From contig NC_087064.1 of the NCBI RefSeq assembly GCF_963678635.1, positions 48,779,346 to 48,843,345 on the forward strand: 64,000 bases of DNA, in the 5' to 3' direction. Below the pieces are notes generated by a model. It saw nothing but the letters and a program-made list of their open reading frames with translations, had not been told where the DNA came from and ran no database searches. The translations under genes and the position numbers were made by a program. The DNA comes from Symsagittifera roscoffensis (lineage: Eukaryota; Xenacoelomorpha; Acoela; Convolutidae). Below are positions 22,623 through 32,300 of this stretch, piece after piece (positions within the stretch are counted from its first letter, which is position 1; each line of letters begins with the position of its first letter).

Positions 22623-25237
22623 CGTGGGCTAAAAAAATTATTATTTTGAGATTGAAAAGCGGTGGTATGTGGTTGTTCAATAATTTGTTCATAAGTATTA
22701 TCATCTTGTGATTGATGTGTCATTATATGTTGGACGGGACTTTGTGATGTGGTGAGTCTAAAATTTGGATTATGTGTGATTGCTAAATTTCTAAAATTTC
22801 GCGGGACTAGGGATAGTGGATGGTTATGTGGTAGGGGTGGTAATTGTGGTGCCGTTGGCTGTGTGTCGACATTGTTATGTTCTTCGTCGTATGTATTTTG
22901 TCGTGTTGTTATTTTTGTGTTATATTCTTTTATTTGTGCGTCTAAAAGAATTTTGTTTATAGATGTGGAAAAAATTCCAAAAAATCCTGCAAAGAGTATG
23001 CGTGCTACGCTTGCTTGTCTGTTTACTTGTGTGTGTATAGCACATGTATTGTAGATTCCTTTTAGGAGTGAGAAAAGAAATCCAATAAAGTTAAACATTG
23101 CGTATAGAATAGTCAATTTTTCTAAGATGTAGTAGGGCCATCCTAGAAAATCTAGGATCTCATTTTTGAGTGTAACAAAGCTAAAAATGTTAATTGGTGA
23201 TATATCTTGGGGACGGTATTTTTCGCCGTTTAGATATATATAATCTTTAATGTCTTTAAAATATCCGCTATAGTCTTGCGTGTAGATATCGGCAAATCCT
23301 GCAGTTTCTGCAAGTTTGCGTAAATTTTGGTCTATTGATTGTCTTTGTATAGTGTCCATTTGTGTTAATAATTCTTGGAATTGTTGTGTTCTAATGTGAT
23401 GTTGAATATCTGATTTTGAATAGATTCCTATTGATTGTAAGTCTATATTTGGGTTTCGAGCAATAGCGCGAATGCTTTCTGGTGAAAATTTTTTGAGTGA
23501 TTGCATTAATGTGGGATATGGAGTGAGAAGATAATATTTGTTTTCATCAGGGTTTAGTTGTACTACATTGTGGCTATTTTCTGATCCACATGGGACTGCG
23601 GTATCCCAGAAATATGTTCTTCGTGAAAGTGTATCCACGAAATGTACTTTATTCTTATAAAAGATAGGGATTCTTTTATAACATCGTTTATCTTCAAAAA
23701 CGTATAGTGGTGATACTTTTTTAGTACAAGTATAAAACCATAAAATGTTTCCTTCGTAGTCTAAAAAATTTGATCTATTTCCTGATAATAAGTATCCTGC
23801 GTAGGGTATTTTTAATACTGCTAGTGCAAGTGATTGTAGTATTTGTGTTCGTTCTAATTCGCATAGTTGATGTAGTGTTTCTAATTCGGAGAGTGACATT
23901 TCTTGAAAAATGCGGCTAATTGTATAGTCTAGTTTCATATCCAAATGAATATCATAGTGTATATTACCAAAATATGTAGTATTCATTAGTGATAATTCTT
24001 GTAAGCGTGTGCTTCTGGTGTCATAAGGTTTTAGATGTCCACCAGGTTGTCCGTTGCTTTTTTCAAAATTAACTGGTATATAGGATGTTCCTTCGTTTAG
24101 AGGATGACCTGTGGCGTATGGGTCGATTTTTACTTTACCAGTGGTCATGTCGAATCCTTTTTCATATTCAACTAATATTTCAGAGTATTGTGTTCTGTGA
24201 AGTGGATTCCTGTATTTACATGCAAGTTCTGTTTCTTGATATATTTGAAAACGTGTCAATTTATTTTCTATATTGTCTATGTTTCTAAAATCGGAACTTA
24301 GTTTGCGTGATGGATGGACTTGTTCATATGGAATTGATTGTATAAAATATTTTTCGTGAAATTTTATCATACGAGCGTGTATTTTTGCTACTTGAAATGT
24401 TGTACATGTATCTTCGGGGAACCAAACAATTGTTGCTTGTGTTCTCGTTGTAGGGTCGCAATATCCTTGATCATTTTTACAAGGTAGTCGGATTCCTTGA
24501 TAGATCATTGTATTATCAGATAAATCTCGTGTGAGTTGTATTTTTTCGAGTTGTATTTTCCAATCGAAAAACATTATTTCTTGGTATCCTTTATTTTTCG
24601 TGTCTGCTTTGCAGTTTGATGGGTTATTTATACCAATGTGTGGTATCCAATGTTTATCGTGTAGGTCATAGGTTAATCGTCCGTGTGCGCCGTTATACGG
24701 GTATTTTTCGTCTAGTTTTATATGTCCTTGGTGTCTTTCAAGTTGTGATTGATGTACAGAGTCTGAAAAAACTTGAAAATTAACTAATTTTCTTTGGGAG
24801 TTTTTATTTTTTGTGATGTTTAGTCTAAGTAATTCATTTTTACAATCGTCGGGATTGAGATGTAAAAGACGTTCTATATTACTTTGATAGAATGATTCAT
24901 GGTCAAGTCGGTTTTTGTTTCCGTTCGAGACTTGTGAACAATGTACTTTCTTTTCGGAAAATGTTGCTGTGAATTTATAACCTGTAACTGTTGTAGCTCG
25001 GGCTTTTGAATAGAGTGTTGCTATTATATCTGTGGTTTCTATAGCTTGTGGTTCTGTTTCACATTGTGATACCTGATTTATTGCATATTTATGTAGTGTT
25101 TTTTGTTCATTTTCTTCGCAATCGTAATGTGTTACTAATAAATCTTGTGGTCCTGTACGAGGGGAAGGGTTTATGTTTTGATTTAAGGTTATTAGAAAAA
25201 GGGTTTGAAGAAAAATTAATAATTTTAGAATATACAT
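22619..25237 (-). CDS. env: Env-like membrane glycoprotein, 872 residues
   Basis: Residues 1-20 form a hydrophobic signal peptide (MYILKLLIFLQTLFLITLNQ). A long extracellular part follows, rich in Cys (HYDCEENE, QVSQCETE, NPDDCKNELL, LPCKNDQGYCD, AVPCGSENS) and with several N-x-S/T sites (NRSN, NTTY). Near the C-end are two hydrophobic segments, about 708-732 and 744-765, then a tail of about 107 residues rich in Pro, Gln and Asn, with PTAP at 794-797. This is the layout of a type I viral glycoprotein acquired by a retroelement. No RxxR furin site is obvious. The source virus family is not recognised. The cysteine-rich N-terminal pattern loosely recalls mononegavirus-type glycoproteins captured by invertebrate LTR elements, but that is only an impression. 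Its start overlaps the end of the upstream no-ATG frame by 13 nt. Confidence 0.8.
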   Translation of the reverse strand: MYILKLLIFLQTLFLITLNQNINPSPRTGPQDLLVTHYDCEENEQKTLHKYAINQVSQCETEPQAIETTDIIATLYSKARATTVTGYKFTATFSEKKVHCSQVSNGNKNRLDHESFYQSNIERLLHLNPDDCKNELLRLNITKNKNSQRKLVNFQVFSDSVHQSQLERHQGHIKLDEKYPYNGAHGRLTYDLHDKHWIPHIGINNPSNCKADTKNKGYQEIMFFDWKIQLEKIQLTRDLSDNTMIYQGIRLPCKNDQGYCDPTTRTQATIVWFPEDTCTTFQVAKIHARMIKFHEKYFIQSIPYEQVHPSRKLSSDFRNIDNIENKLTRFQIYQETELACKYRNPLHRTQYSEILVEYEKGFDMTTGKVKIDPYATGHPLNEGTSYIPVNFEKSNGQPGGHLKPYDTRSTRLQELSLMNTTYFGNIHYDIHLDMKLDYTISRIFQEMSLSELETLHQLCELERTQILQSLALAVLKIPYAGYLLSGNRSNFLDYEGNILWFYTCTKKVSPLYVFEDKRCYKRIPIFYKNKVHFVDTLSRRTYFWDTAVPCGSENSHNVVQLNPDENKYYLLTPYPTLMQSLKKFSPESIRAIARNPNIDLQSIGIYSKSDIQHHIRTQQFQELLTQMDTIQRQSIDQNLRKLAETAGFADIYTQDYSGYFKDIKDYIYLNGEKYRPQDISPINIFSFVTLKNEILDFLGWPYYILEKLTILYAMFNFIGFLFSLLKGIYNTCAIHTQVNRQASVARILFAGFFGIFSTSINKILLDAQIKEYNTKITTRQNTYDEEHNNVDTQPTAPQLPPLPHNHPLSLVPRNFRNLAITHNPNFRLTTSQSPVQHIMTHQSQDDNTYEQIIEQPHTTAFQSQNNNFFSPR

Positions 25238-26361
25238 GTGTATGATAATCCTGAGTATGGATTATAAAATGTAATGTAACCAATTGTATTTTTGGTGTAT
25301 CTGTCGTATTTGTATATTACTTCAGTAGTTATAAACGGTGGTGGTAGTGATTGAGCTGTTATGTTAGGTGGATTTAATGGGTAGGGATGTTGGGTAATAT
25401 TATTTAACTTAACTGTGATTTCAAACTTTAATTGTAAACTGTTTTGTTGGAGTATTTGAATATTGTGATCACGGATATCGTTGTGAATATCTTGGCGATA
25501 TTGTAATCTATTAAGTGCCCAGTTATGAAGGCGGTTACTTTCTTGATGTTGTCCAAATAGTGGTGGAGGTGCTGTGAATGTGTTCCAATCTAATCTTAAA
25601 GGAATATTTATTGATGATTGTTCTCGATATCTGGCGTCGAGATTATTTGGAAAATTTAAGTTAAAGGGTAGTGGTGAAAATTGACTTATTGATGGTGTTG
25701 ATGGTAGTGATAATGTTTCTGGTAGTGATGAGGATGTTGTTGTATCCGTAGAAATATCTATGGGGTCATTGACTAAATTTGGTTCACCTTGTGTGAATGA
25801 ATTTGTAGTCCAATATGGCAGTCGTGATGTTAGGTTTGGGGGGTTAAAGGGATTTTCACGTATCTGTTCAGATGTTGGTGTTGAACCTAAGTAGTCTGAA
25901 GGTAGACTTGAAGTGCTTCGTTGTGAAAAAAGTGTAGGAGTTTCTGGTGTGATACCAGTGGTGTTTTCTGGAGTGGTTTGTGTTGGGGATTGAGGTATAT
26001 CAAAATGAACTCGGGGAGTTTGAAAATTTCTATTTCGTCGAGGATGTATAATTTGTCTATTTATTTCTGCTGTGTTTTGGTTTTGACTAAGGTTTCGTAT
26101 TCTACTTAGTTCTTGTGGTAGTGTTGGGTAAAGATTATATGTTGGTTCACTTAGGGATGCTTGTCGTTGAACTGGTTCTAGTGGTTCAGATAAACGAGCG
26201 TGCCGTTCTTCAAAAGTGTATGGATTGTCTTGAAAAGAAATTCGTGTAGATGTTTGAGGATTTTGAGTAGTTGAAGGTGGTGTTGGATTATCTTGGGATG
26301 ATGTCGGTGAAGACTGATTCTGTGACTGTTGGGTAGCAATTTTTGATGGATTTTTGAATTG
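25225..26361 (-). CDS. 378-codon open frame with no ATG, Pro/Ser/Thr/Gln-rich
   Basis: I translated every codon from the upstream stop (26,364-26,362) to TAA at 25,227-25,225. There is no internal stop and no ATG, GTG or TTG; a single CTG is present. The protein is rich in Thr, Pro, Ser, Gln and Asn, with a disordered N-terminal two-thirds. The last 130 codons look more ordered (LDWNTFTAPPPLFG, NRLHNWALNRLQYRQD, FITTEVIYKYDRYTKN). Such a long stop-free AT-rich frame is unlikely by chance. It overlaps the env ATG by 13 nt and opens only a few bases after the upstream 62-codon ORF ends. Expression would need splicing, a near-cognate start, or an upstream fusion. A simple frameshift from the previous ORF fails, because this frame has its own stop just downstream of that ORF's end. 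Confidence 0.65.
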   Translation of the reverse strand, partial: QFKNPSKIATQQSQNQSSPTSSQDNPTPPSTTQNPQTSTRISFQDNPYTFEERHARLSEPLEPVQRQASLSEPTYNLYPTLPQELSRIRNLSQNQNTAEINRQIIHPRRNRNFQTPRVHFDIPQSPTQTTPENTTGITPETPTLFSQRSTSSLPSDYLGSTPTSEQIRENPFNPPNLTSRLPYWTTNSFTQGEPNLVNDPIDISTDTTTSSSLPETLSLPSTPSISQFSPLPFNLNFPNNLDARYREQSSINIPLRLDWNTFTAPPPLFGQHQESNRLHNWALNRLQYRQDIHNDIRDHNIQILQQNSLQLKFEITVKLNNITQHPYPLNPPNITAQSLPPPFITTEVIYKYDRYTKNTIGYITFYNPYSGLSYTCIF

Positions 26362-26366
26362 TTACT

Positions 26367-26555
26367 TTAGTGAGAAGGTTTATGTTTATTATAATATTCT
26401 TCTAAAAAAAGAATTAGAAAAATTGTTGCTAGGGCAAATGTGATGATTGCTTTCTTTATACATTTACATATTGTCAAAATGAGGGATGATAGAAATGTTA
26501 TGAAAATTACAAATAATAAAAAAATATCAGTTCTACTGAAAATTGTTCGTATCAT
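26367..26555 (-). CDS. 62-residue small double-membrane protein
   Basis: Starts inside the preceding stop as ATGA (26,555-26,552). Two hydrophobic segments, about residues 12-30 and 36-51, are separated by a short basic loop (CKCIKKA), and a charged C-end follows (EEYYNKHKPSH). The size and hairpin topology recall viroporins and other small viral ion-channel proteins; this is a topology resemblance only. Hydrophobic AT-rich frames can arise by chance, so coding status rests on the tight stop/start packing. Confidence 0.5.
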   Translation of the reverse strand: MIRTIFSRTDIFLLFVIFITFLSSLILTICKCIKKAIITFALATIFLILFLEEYYNKHKPSH

Positions 26556-26782
26556 TTAGACAAGTTGTTAAAATCGTACCTGTGGATATATTCAAGGGTT
26601 TTGGAAAGTTGGAGGAATAGTTCAATTATTGTGTAGAAAATTAAAAAAATGTTACAAAAAATTATTATGATTATTAGAAAAGATTCAATGATATCAAAAA
26701 GAAATATTATAAAGACTTGAAGTATTGAAAAAAAATGTTTAAAATTGATAAATATTTGAGCGACTGTTTGAGAGAAAAGCAT
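26552..26782 (-). CDS. 76-residue small membrane protein
   Basis: Its ATG follows directly on the TAA of an upstream 52-codon frame (TAAATG) and its TGA overlaps the next ATG. Residues about 18-57 form a nearly continuous Ile/Phe/Leu stretch long enough for two transmembrane helices, followed by a polar C-end (KTLEYIHRYDFNNLSK). No family recognised. With its neighbour it forms a pair of tiny hydrophobic cistrons between integrase and env. Confidence 0.5.
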   Translation of the reverse strand: MLFSQTVAQIFINFKHFFSILQVFIIFLFDIIESFLIIIIIFCNIFLIFYTIIELFLQLSKTLEYIHRYDFNNLSK

Positions 26783-26940
26783 TTAAGAAATGATCTCTTG
26801 GTCGAATATTTTTTGCTGTTTGAGGCGATTTTCTAGTGTGGTCGAATTATTTATTAGTTTTTTGACAAGTGGGTTGAGTTTCGTAAAAAATTGTTGGGGG
26901 CAATTTTCATGGTGACTGGGAGGTCGTCTTTTTCTTTATT
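26783..26940 (-). CDS. about 52-codon open frame without ATG, ends TAA-ATG
   Basis: The minus-strand frame opens after a TAA near 26,940 and reads a basic, polar peptide (RKRRPPSHHEN...LENRLKQQKIFDQEIIS). Its TAA abuts the ATG of the 76-residue ORF. Short enough to be chance; listed because it extends the chain of coupled frames and could be the tail of a spliced exon. Confidence 0.3.
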
Positions 26941-27382
26941 TTTGTTTGTCAAATGATCCGGGGTATGGTGAGATTTTTATACTTTAGGCTAATTAAAATC
27001 TTCATTTTGTGACTTTAGGCTAAGTTATCAAATTTGTTTTGGGGGTATTCGTGGTCTGAGTTGGGGAAATATTGTTGATCTTTGGGTTATTAGATAAGGG
27101 AGGGGTACGGTATTATGGTGATATTTATTTTAGCTGTCAAGTTGGAGTGGTTTGCTTATTTTTGACCTGGAGGTTGTAAAGTTATAGTTAGAGATGTGCC
27201 TGGAGTTCTAGATTATTCGTCTAATTGATCTTAGTTTGAGTTAGAGAAAGTGGCGGATTGGATGAATCCTATTGGTCTATTTTGAACTAGAATTATTGCG
27301 TACTTGTGAGCATGTTATTTTGAAAAATTGAAATGAAAAATGTTACGGAGGTTTCAAGATTGTGAAGTATAAAATCTTAAAA
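26941..27382 (-). other. non-coding gap between integrase and the 3' gene cluster
   Basis: About 440 bp with no open frame on the element strand. A plausible site for splice signals feeding the 3' cistrons, but none can be fixed by eye. Confidence 0.45.
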
Positions 27383-29347
27383 TTACTTTTTAAATTCTAC
27401 TTTCTTTAATATTTTAGATTGGGGGATGAACATTTTGTAGTTTTTACGTGGTTGATTTCGGAGTCTTGTTGTTTTTCTATGTTCTGATTTGTCTATTTCT
27501 TCTTGGGGTATTATTTGTTCGGTCATTTTTCTATTTTTTCTTTGCTTTTGGGATTCTTTATGGTTTTGTGTATTGTTTTTGGTGGGGGTTGGTTTTGTGT
27601 TTTGATTTTTGGTGGGGTTATCATTTTGTTCTGTGTTTTTCAGATGTGGTTCATTTTGAACGATTTGTAATCCTGTGAAAGAATATAATTGGGTTAATTC
27701 GCGGAGTGCGTATTCTTTTGGGTAATAAGGTAATAGGTTGTTTCGATGCTGAACGATTTCTTTTTTGTTTGAGTCGATAATTTTATATGTGACATCTGTG
27801 GGTTTTGCAATTATTTGATAGGGTCCTTTTCGGAGGGGTTGTAATTTTTTAGAAATTCCTTTGTGAATATTAAAATTAGGTATTAAAACAAATGTTCCAA
27901 TTTTTAAATCGGAAGCTGGTGTAAAACGTGAATTGATTTGTTCATTAATGTTTTGTCTTTGTAATAACTTTTTTGTTATTTTTTGATAAATTTCATTGTG
28001 TTTTTTATCTCTATTTAAAATCCATTCGGTGTGTGTACCGGAGGCTAATTTAAGAATTTGTGGGTGATGAAAATGATCTTCATCGTGCGTATGTAATGGT
28101 AGGTTATAACAAATTGAGTCTTTATTTGGTTGACAATAACCTTGTGCGTTTTTATGGGAATTTGCTGTAAACATTATTGGTTTGCGTGGCTTTTGGTTGA
28201 AAACCATTTCATATGGTGACATTCCTAAAGTTGTCGTGATTTGTGAATTATATGCTAAGGGAAATAATTTTACATCTGCTGACCATTCGGTATATTTTGT
28301 ATCATTTCCGTTGATGATACATCTAAGATATTCTTGTAGTGAACGGTTCATACCTTCGACTAAGCCGTTTGTCCAAGGTGCATGAGATGTACGTGGTTTG
28401 TGTTTAATGTTGTATAAATGACATAGTGTTATTATTTCATTATTTATGAATTCTGTACCATTGTCTGTAACTAAAATTTCTGGTAGTCCAAATTTTGCTA
28501 TCCAGTGTTCATAGAGTGTTGTGTATGCGTAATAAGCGTTACAATGTGGTACTGGGTTAAGTGCTACATAATGTGTAAATGCGTCAACAATTACCATAAT
28601 GTAGGAGTTTCCTTCTGATGAGGGTGAAATTGGGCCTTTAGTATCAAATGAGATACGGTGATTAAAGTACAGACTTTGTCCTTTAAAATCTTGTTTTTGT
28701 GCTATTTGTTTTTGATTTGGGTAAGGTTTATTTAGTTGACATACTATACAATCATTGCATAGTACTTTTATCCAAATTGGTGCATTTGGGAAGTAAAAAT
28801 TTTGTATAAAATTTGAATATGTTTTCTCTGATCCAGAGTGTCCTTTAATATTTTGTGTATGTGAAATATTAAAAGCTATAAGAATCATACTTATAGGGAG
28901 ACAGGGAACTGTAGATTCATTCAGGTTATACTCTAAAAGGTCTGTATTTTCGTTAATTGTTGTATTGTTAAACTTGCGAAAGTATCGGAGGAGTGTTTTG
29001 TTTCCTAGAATGGTTGAATCTGCTTTGTTAGGTTTAGTTTTATATTTGTGCCATGATTTCAGTTGTCGAATTATCGGGTCAAGATTTTGATATTGTTTCA
29101 GTGTTGAAATTGTAATCGTATCTGTTGGGGGGAGAAAAATGTTTTCAACTTCGAATTGAGATAAGGGTATTGTATCAAGTGGGTCGTGAAGGTCAAAAAC
29201 TTGATTTATTGTGTATTTTGAATCATTTGTTTGTGGTCCTGATAAATTTATTTTATCAGTTAAATCTTCTTTTTCAATTAGTGGAAAATGGTTTTTTTTA
29301 GGTATTAGGTAGGTGTTGTTTTGTTCGTTTTTGTTGGGTGTTATTTT
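27383..29347 (-). CDS. pol: integrase part of Pol (second frame)
   Basis: The frame is open from 29,347, overlapping the end of the RT ORF by 50 nt; its first ATG is at 28,888. It carries the His-Cys zinc-binding region (SHTQNIKGHSG, then CNDCIVC) and the catalytic core. The core has Asp in SFDTKGPIS, Asp in VTDNGTEF, and Glu in GLVEGMN exactly 35 residues later (D-35-E). A GPY-type motif (RKGPYQII) follows in the C-terminal domain, then a polar Lys/Asn/Thr tail. It inserts the cDNA copy into the genome. No chromodomain is seen. Integrase is normally fused to RT-RNaseH; here it lies +1 relative to the upstream ORF. Either it is reached by programmed frameshifting or this copy carries an indel. 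Confidence 0.9.
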   Translation of the reverse strand, partial: KITPNKNEQNNTYLIPKKNHFPLIEKEDLTDKINLSGPQTNDSKYTINQVFDLHDPLDTIPLSQFEVENIFLPPTDTITISTLKQYQNLDPIIRQLKSWHKYKTKPNKADSTILGNKTLLRYFRKFNNTTINENTDLLEYNLNESTVPCLPISMILIAFNISHTQNIKGHSGSEKTYSNFIQNFYFPNAPIWIKVLCNDCIVCQLNKPYPNQKQIAQKQDFKGQSLYFNHRISFDTKGPISPSSEGNSYIMVIVDAFTHYVALNPVPHCNAYYAYTTLYEHWIAKFGLPEILVTDNGTEFINNEIITLCHLYNIKHKPRTSHAPWTNGLVEGMNRSLQEYLRCIINGNDTKYTEWSADVKLFPLAYNSQITTTLGMSPYEMVFNQKPRKPIMFTANSHKNAQGYCQPNKDSICYNLPLHTHDEDHFHHPQILKLASGTHTEWILNRDKKHNEIYQKITKKLLQRQNINEQINSRFTPASDLKIGTFVLIPNFNIHKGISKKLQPLRKGPYQIIAKPTDVTYKIIDSNKKEIVQHRNNLLPYYPKEYALRELTQLYSFTGLQIVQNEPHLKNTEQNDNPTKNQNTKPTPTKNNTQNHKESQKQRKNRKMTEQIIPQEEIDKSEHRKTTRLRNQPRKNYKMFIPQSKILKKVEFKK

Positions 29348-32300
29348 TTATCCATTGAGAGTATGGGATTGGTTTAAAAGTTGATGTTCCAAGTAGGTCA
29401 ACTTCATAATGATTATTTTGACAATCTAAATAAAGTGGGAAATGTTGTAAATTATTTATTTGTGATTGTTCAATGTCAGTTTTTACTGCATATTTGCATT
29501 CTAATCGGGGTGATGTTTCGTTTTCTGCAAGGTAGAATTTTATATTTTTGGGTATTTCAACTGTTGTTTTTCGTGTAAGTAATTCAGGTGGTGTATTTCG
29601 ACTTAAGGTGTCTGGTAATGCAAGATTTTTTCCTGCAGTCCAAACTATATGTAAGTTTGGAAACTTCATTAGAATTAGTTGAAATCTGTAAACTCGGTGG
29701 TTTGGGTTAGATTTCTGTGTAAAAAGAAAGATGATTGGTTTGTGGTCTGTGAATAAAACTGTGGGATGTTTTGATCCAAGTATCAGAAATTCATATTCTG
29801 TAAGTGTATATATTATGGCTGTACATTCTCTCATCAGAGTTGAGAGTCGTAGCTCTGCTTGAGTGAATAATCGAGAATTTGCTGATATGAGATTCATTTT
29901 ATTTGTACCATTATGTGATTGTAATAATGCTGCGCCGATGCCAAAGTTCGATGCATCGCACATTGCATAAAATGGTTGATCAGGGTCTGGAATTGTGTTT
30001 GAAATTTGTTCAGTTAAAAGTTTCTTTATTTCTTCGAATCGTGTTTGATGTTCTGTATTCCATTCAAAGTTGTTTTGTTGTCTAAGGATGTTATAAAATG
30101 GTCGTAGATATAATTGCATTTTATAAACATATTTACTTAAAAAGTTTAACATTCCAAGGAACTCTTGGATTTTCTTTTTATTTGTTGGTGGTTGAAGTTT
30201 TTGAATAGCGTCAATGCGTGATTTCAGTGGAGTGATTGTTTTTCTTTCTATGTTATGTCCTAAGAATTTAACTCTTGTCAAAAAGAAGTGTGATTTATCG
30301 GGGGCGGCCTTCAGATTTTCGTTCTGAAGTATTTGGTGATATTGTTCTAAAACTTTGAACATTTCGTCTTTTGTTTGTGATTGCATAAAAACATCGTCTA
30401 AATAGGTGATTGCGTTTTTCTTGAGTATTAGTGGTCTAAAAATTTTGCTCATAAAGGCTGAAAATGCTGCTGGTCCTATGGATATTCCATAGAATAAGCG
30501 GTTGAATTCATATTGTTGGTTTCCGATAACAAATTGTGTTAAACGTCGTGATTGTTCATCTAGTGGCATTTGATTGTATGCACTATTCATGTCGGCGGTT
30601 GTAAAGTATTTGCCGTTTATTTTTGTTAAAATAACTTGTATTGGTTCAATGGGCCAATTACATTTTGATTCATCTATTAGTGAATTGAGGTATCTAGCAT
30701 CGAGAACGATTTTTAATGATTCTCCTTTAGCTAGAATGATAACGGGGTTGATGAATGTGTTGCCTTTTGGTTGTTCTTCTTTATTAACTGGTGATATAAT
30801 GTTGTATTGCTCTAAAATATCGAGTAATCTGTTTACTTTATCATGTAAGTGAATTGGTACTTTACTTGCTCTTTGTTTTTTGAAAACTGCGTCTGGTTTT
30901 AATGGGAGATGTAGTGATGAACTGATTTTGCCAACATCGAATTTTGATGTTGCATAGACTGATGAATATTGAATTAGCTGTTTGGCTAACTTTTCGAATT
31001 CGTCTTGTGTTATTTGTGAATGTTGGAAATTAAACATTGTTAAAAATTTCTGTTGGTCCTCTGTGTAGTTACTGATGTTGAATGTAGGTTTGAAATATGG
31101 AGTTTTTGTGAAATAATCCGTATTTCTGTTTTCGTTACTTATTATATTATTTATAGATAATTCTTCATTAAGAATTGTAGATTGGCAAATATCTAGTAAT
31201 TGGAGTATATTATTTACGCGATAGGCTTTTTCGTGTATTGGTGATATTGTAGCGTTAGTTTCACAATATCCTAAAAGTCCTAAAGGTAATGTTACTTGAT
31301 AAGGTGTGTTGTTATAAACATGTAAAGAAATAATATCTGAATTCGAATTTTTCAAATATTTTATTGAAGAGATTGTGATTTTGAAAAATTTATGAATAGG
31401 TTTGAATTCAAAATCTGACATATAAAATTTTTGTTTGTTTTGTTCTTTATCATATTGGTGAACTTGTTTGATTGAAAAATTATAGATGTTTCCTGATAGT
31501 GGTTTCAGGTGTTTTCTTTGTTGGTTAAATATCGGATAAAATTTTGAAAAGAATGGTGGTTGTTTGTTTAATCGCTGAAAAAATGTTAAGGATGTGTCTT
31601 TTGTTTTTGTATATTTATCTTTGATTAATATTTTACTATTTAGTATGTTAATTGTTGGTATATACTTTGAAATAAATGGTATTCCAATGATATTATATTT
31701 AATATCAGTGATATGGAATATTTGTTTAAATGGCTTGTTTAGAATTTTGCTTTGCTCCATTGTTCTGGTAGGGAGGAGAAATAATTGGATTTTTCCGTAG
31801 TTTATCAATGTTGATCCTTGTGCTGTCGCTAGCTTACTGGAGGTTTCAAGAGGTGTTAGCTTTGGGTGTAAAGTTTTTATTTCATTCCATGTGGGAATGT
31901 TTATTATGTTTGATTCTGCTCCTGAATCAATTAAAAAATCTATTTCAAGGTCTGGTGGTTGAAATTCTTTATTTCTTGGGCTTTCTAAGAGAAATGGTAT
32001 TGTCCAGATTTTTTCTTTGGGTTGTTCTTTTTGTATATTTTGGTAGATATGGTTTGTATTCAAACATTTTGTTTTGACATTTTTATTGGTTTGATTTGTA
32101 GTGTTTATCTCATTTGTTTCTTGCGTTGTTGGTGTGGAATTTATGGGTGTAGTGTAATGATTTTGAAGAAATTCTGATTGATTTTCATATATGTGTGATG
32201 GAAAGGGTTGTTCATATATGACAGATTCATAGTCATTTTCGACTTTTATCATATTGATAGCAAGAGTGTTTTCAGTATCACTTTCTGAATCTGATGATGT

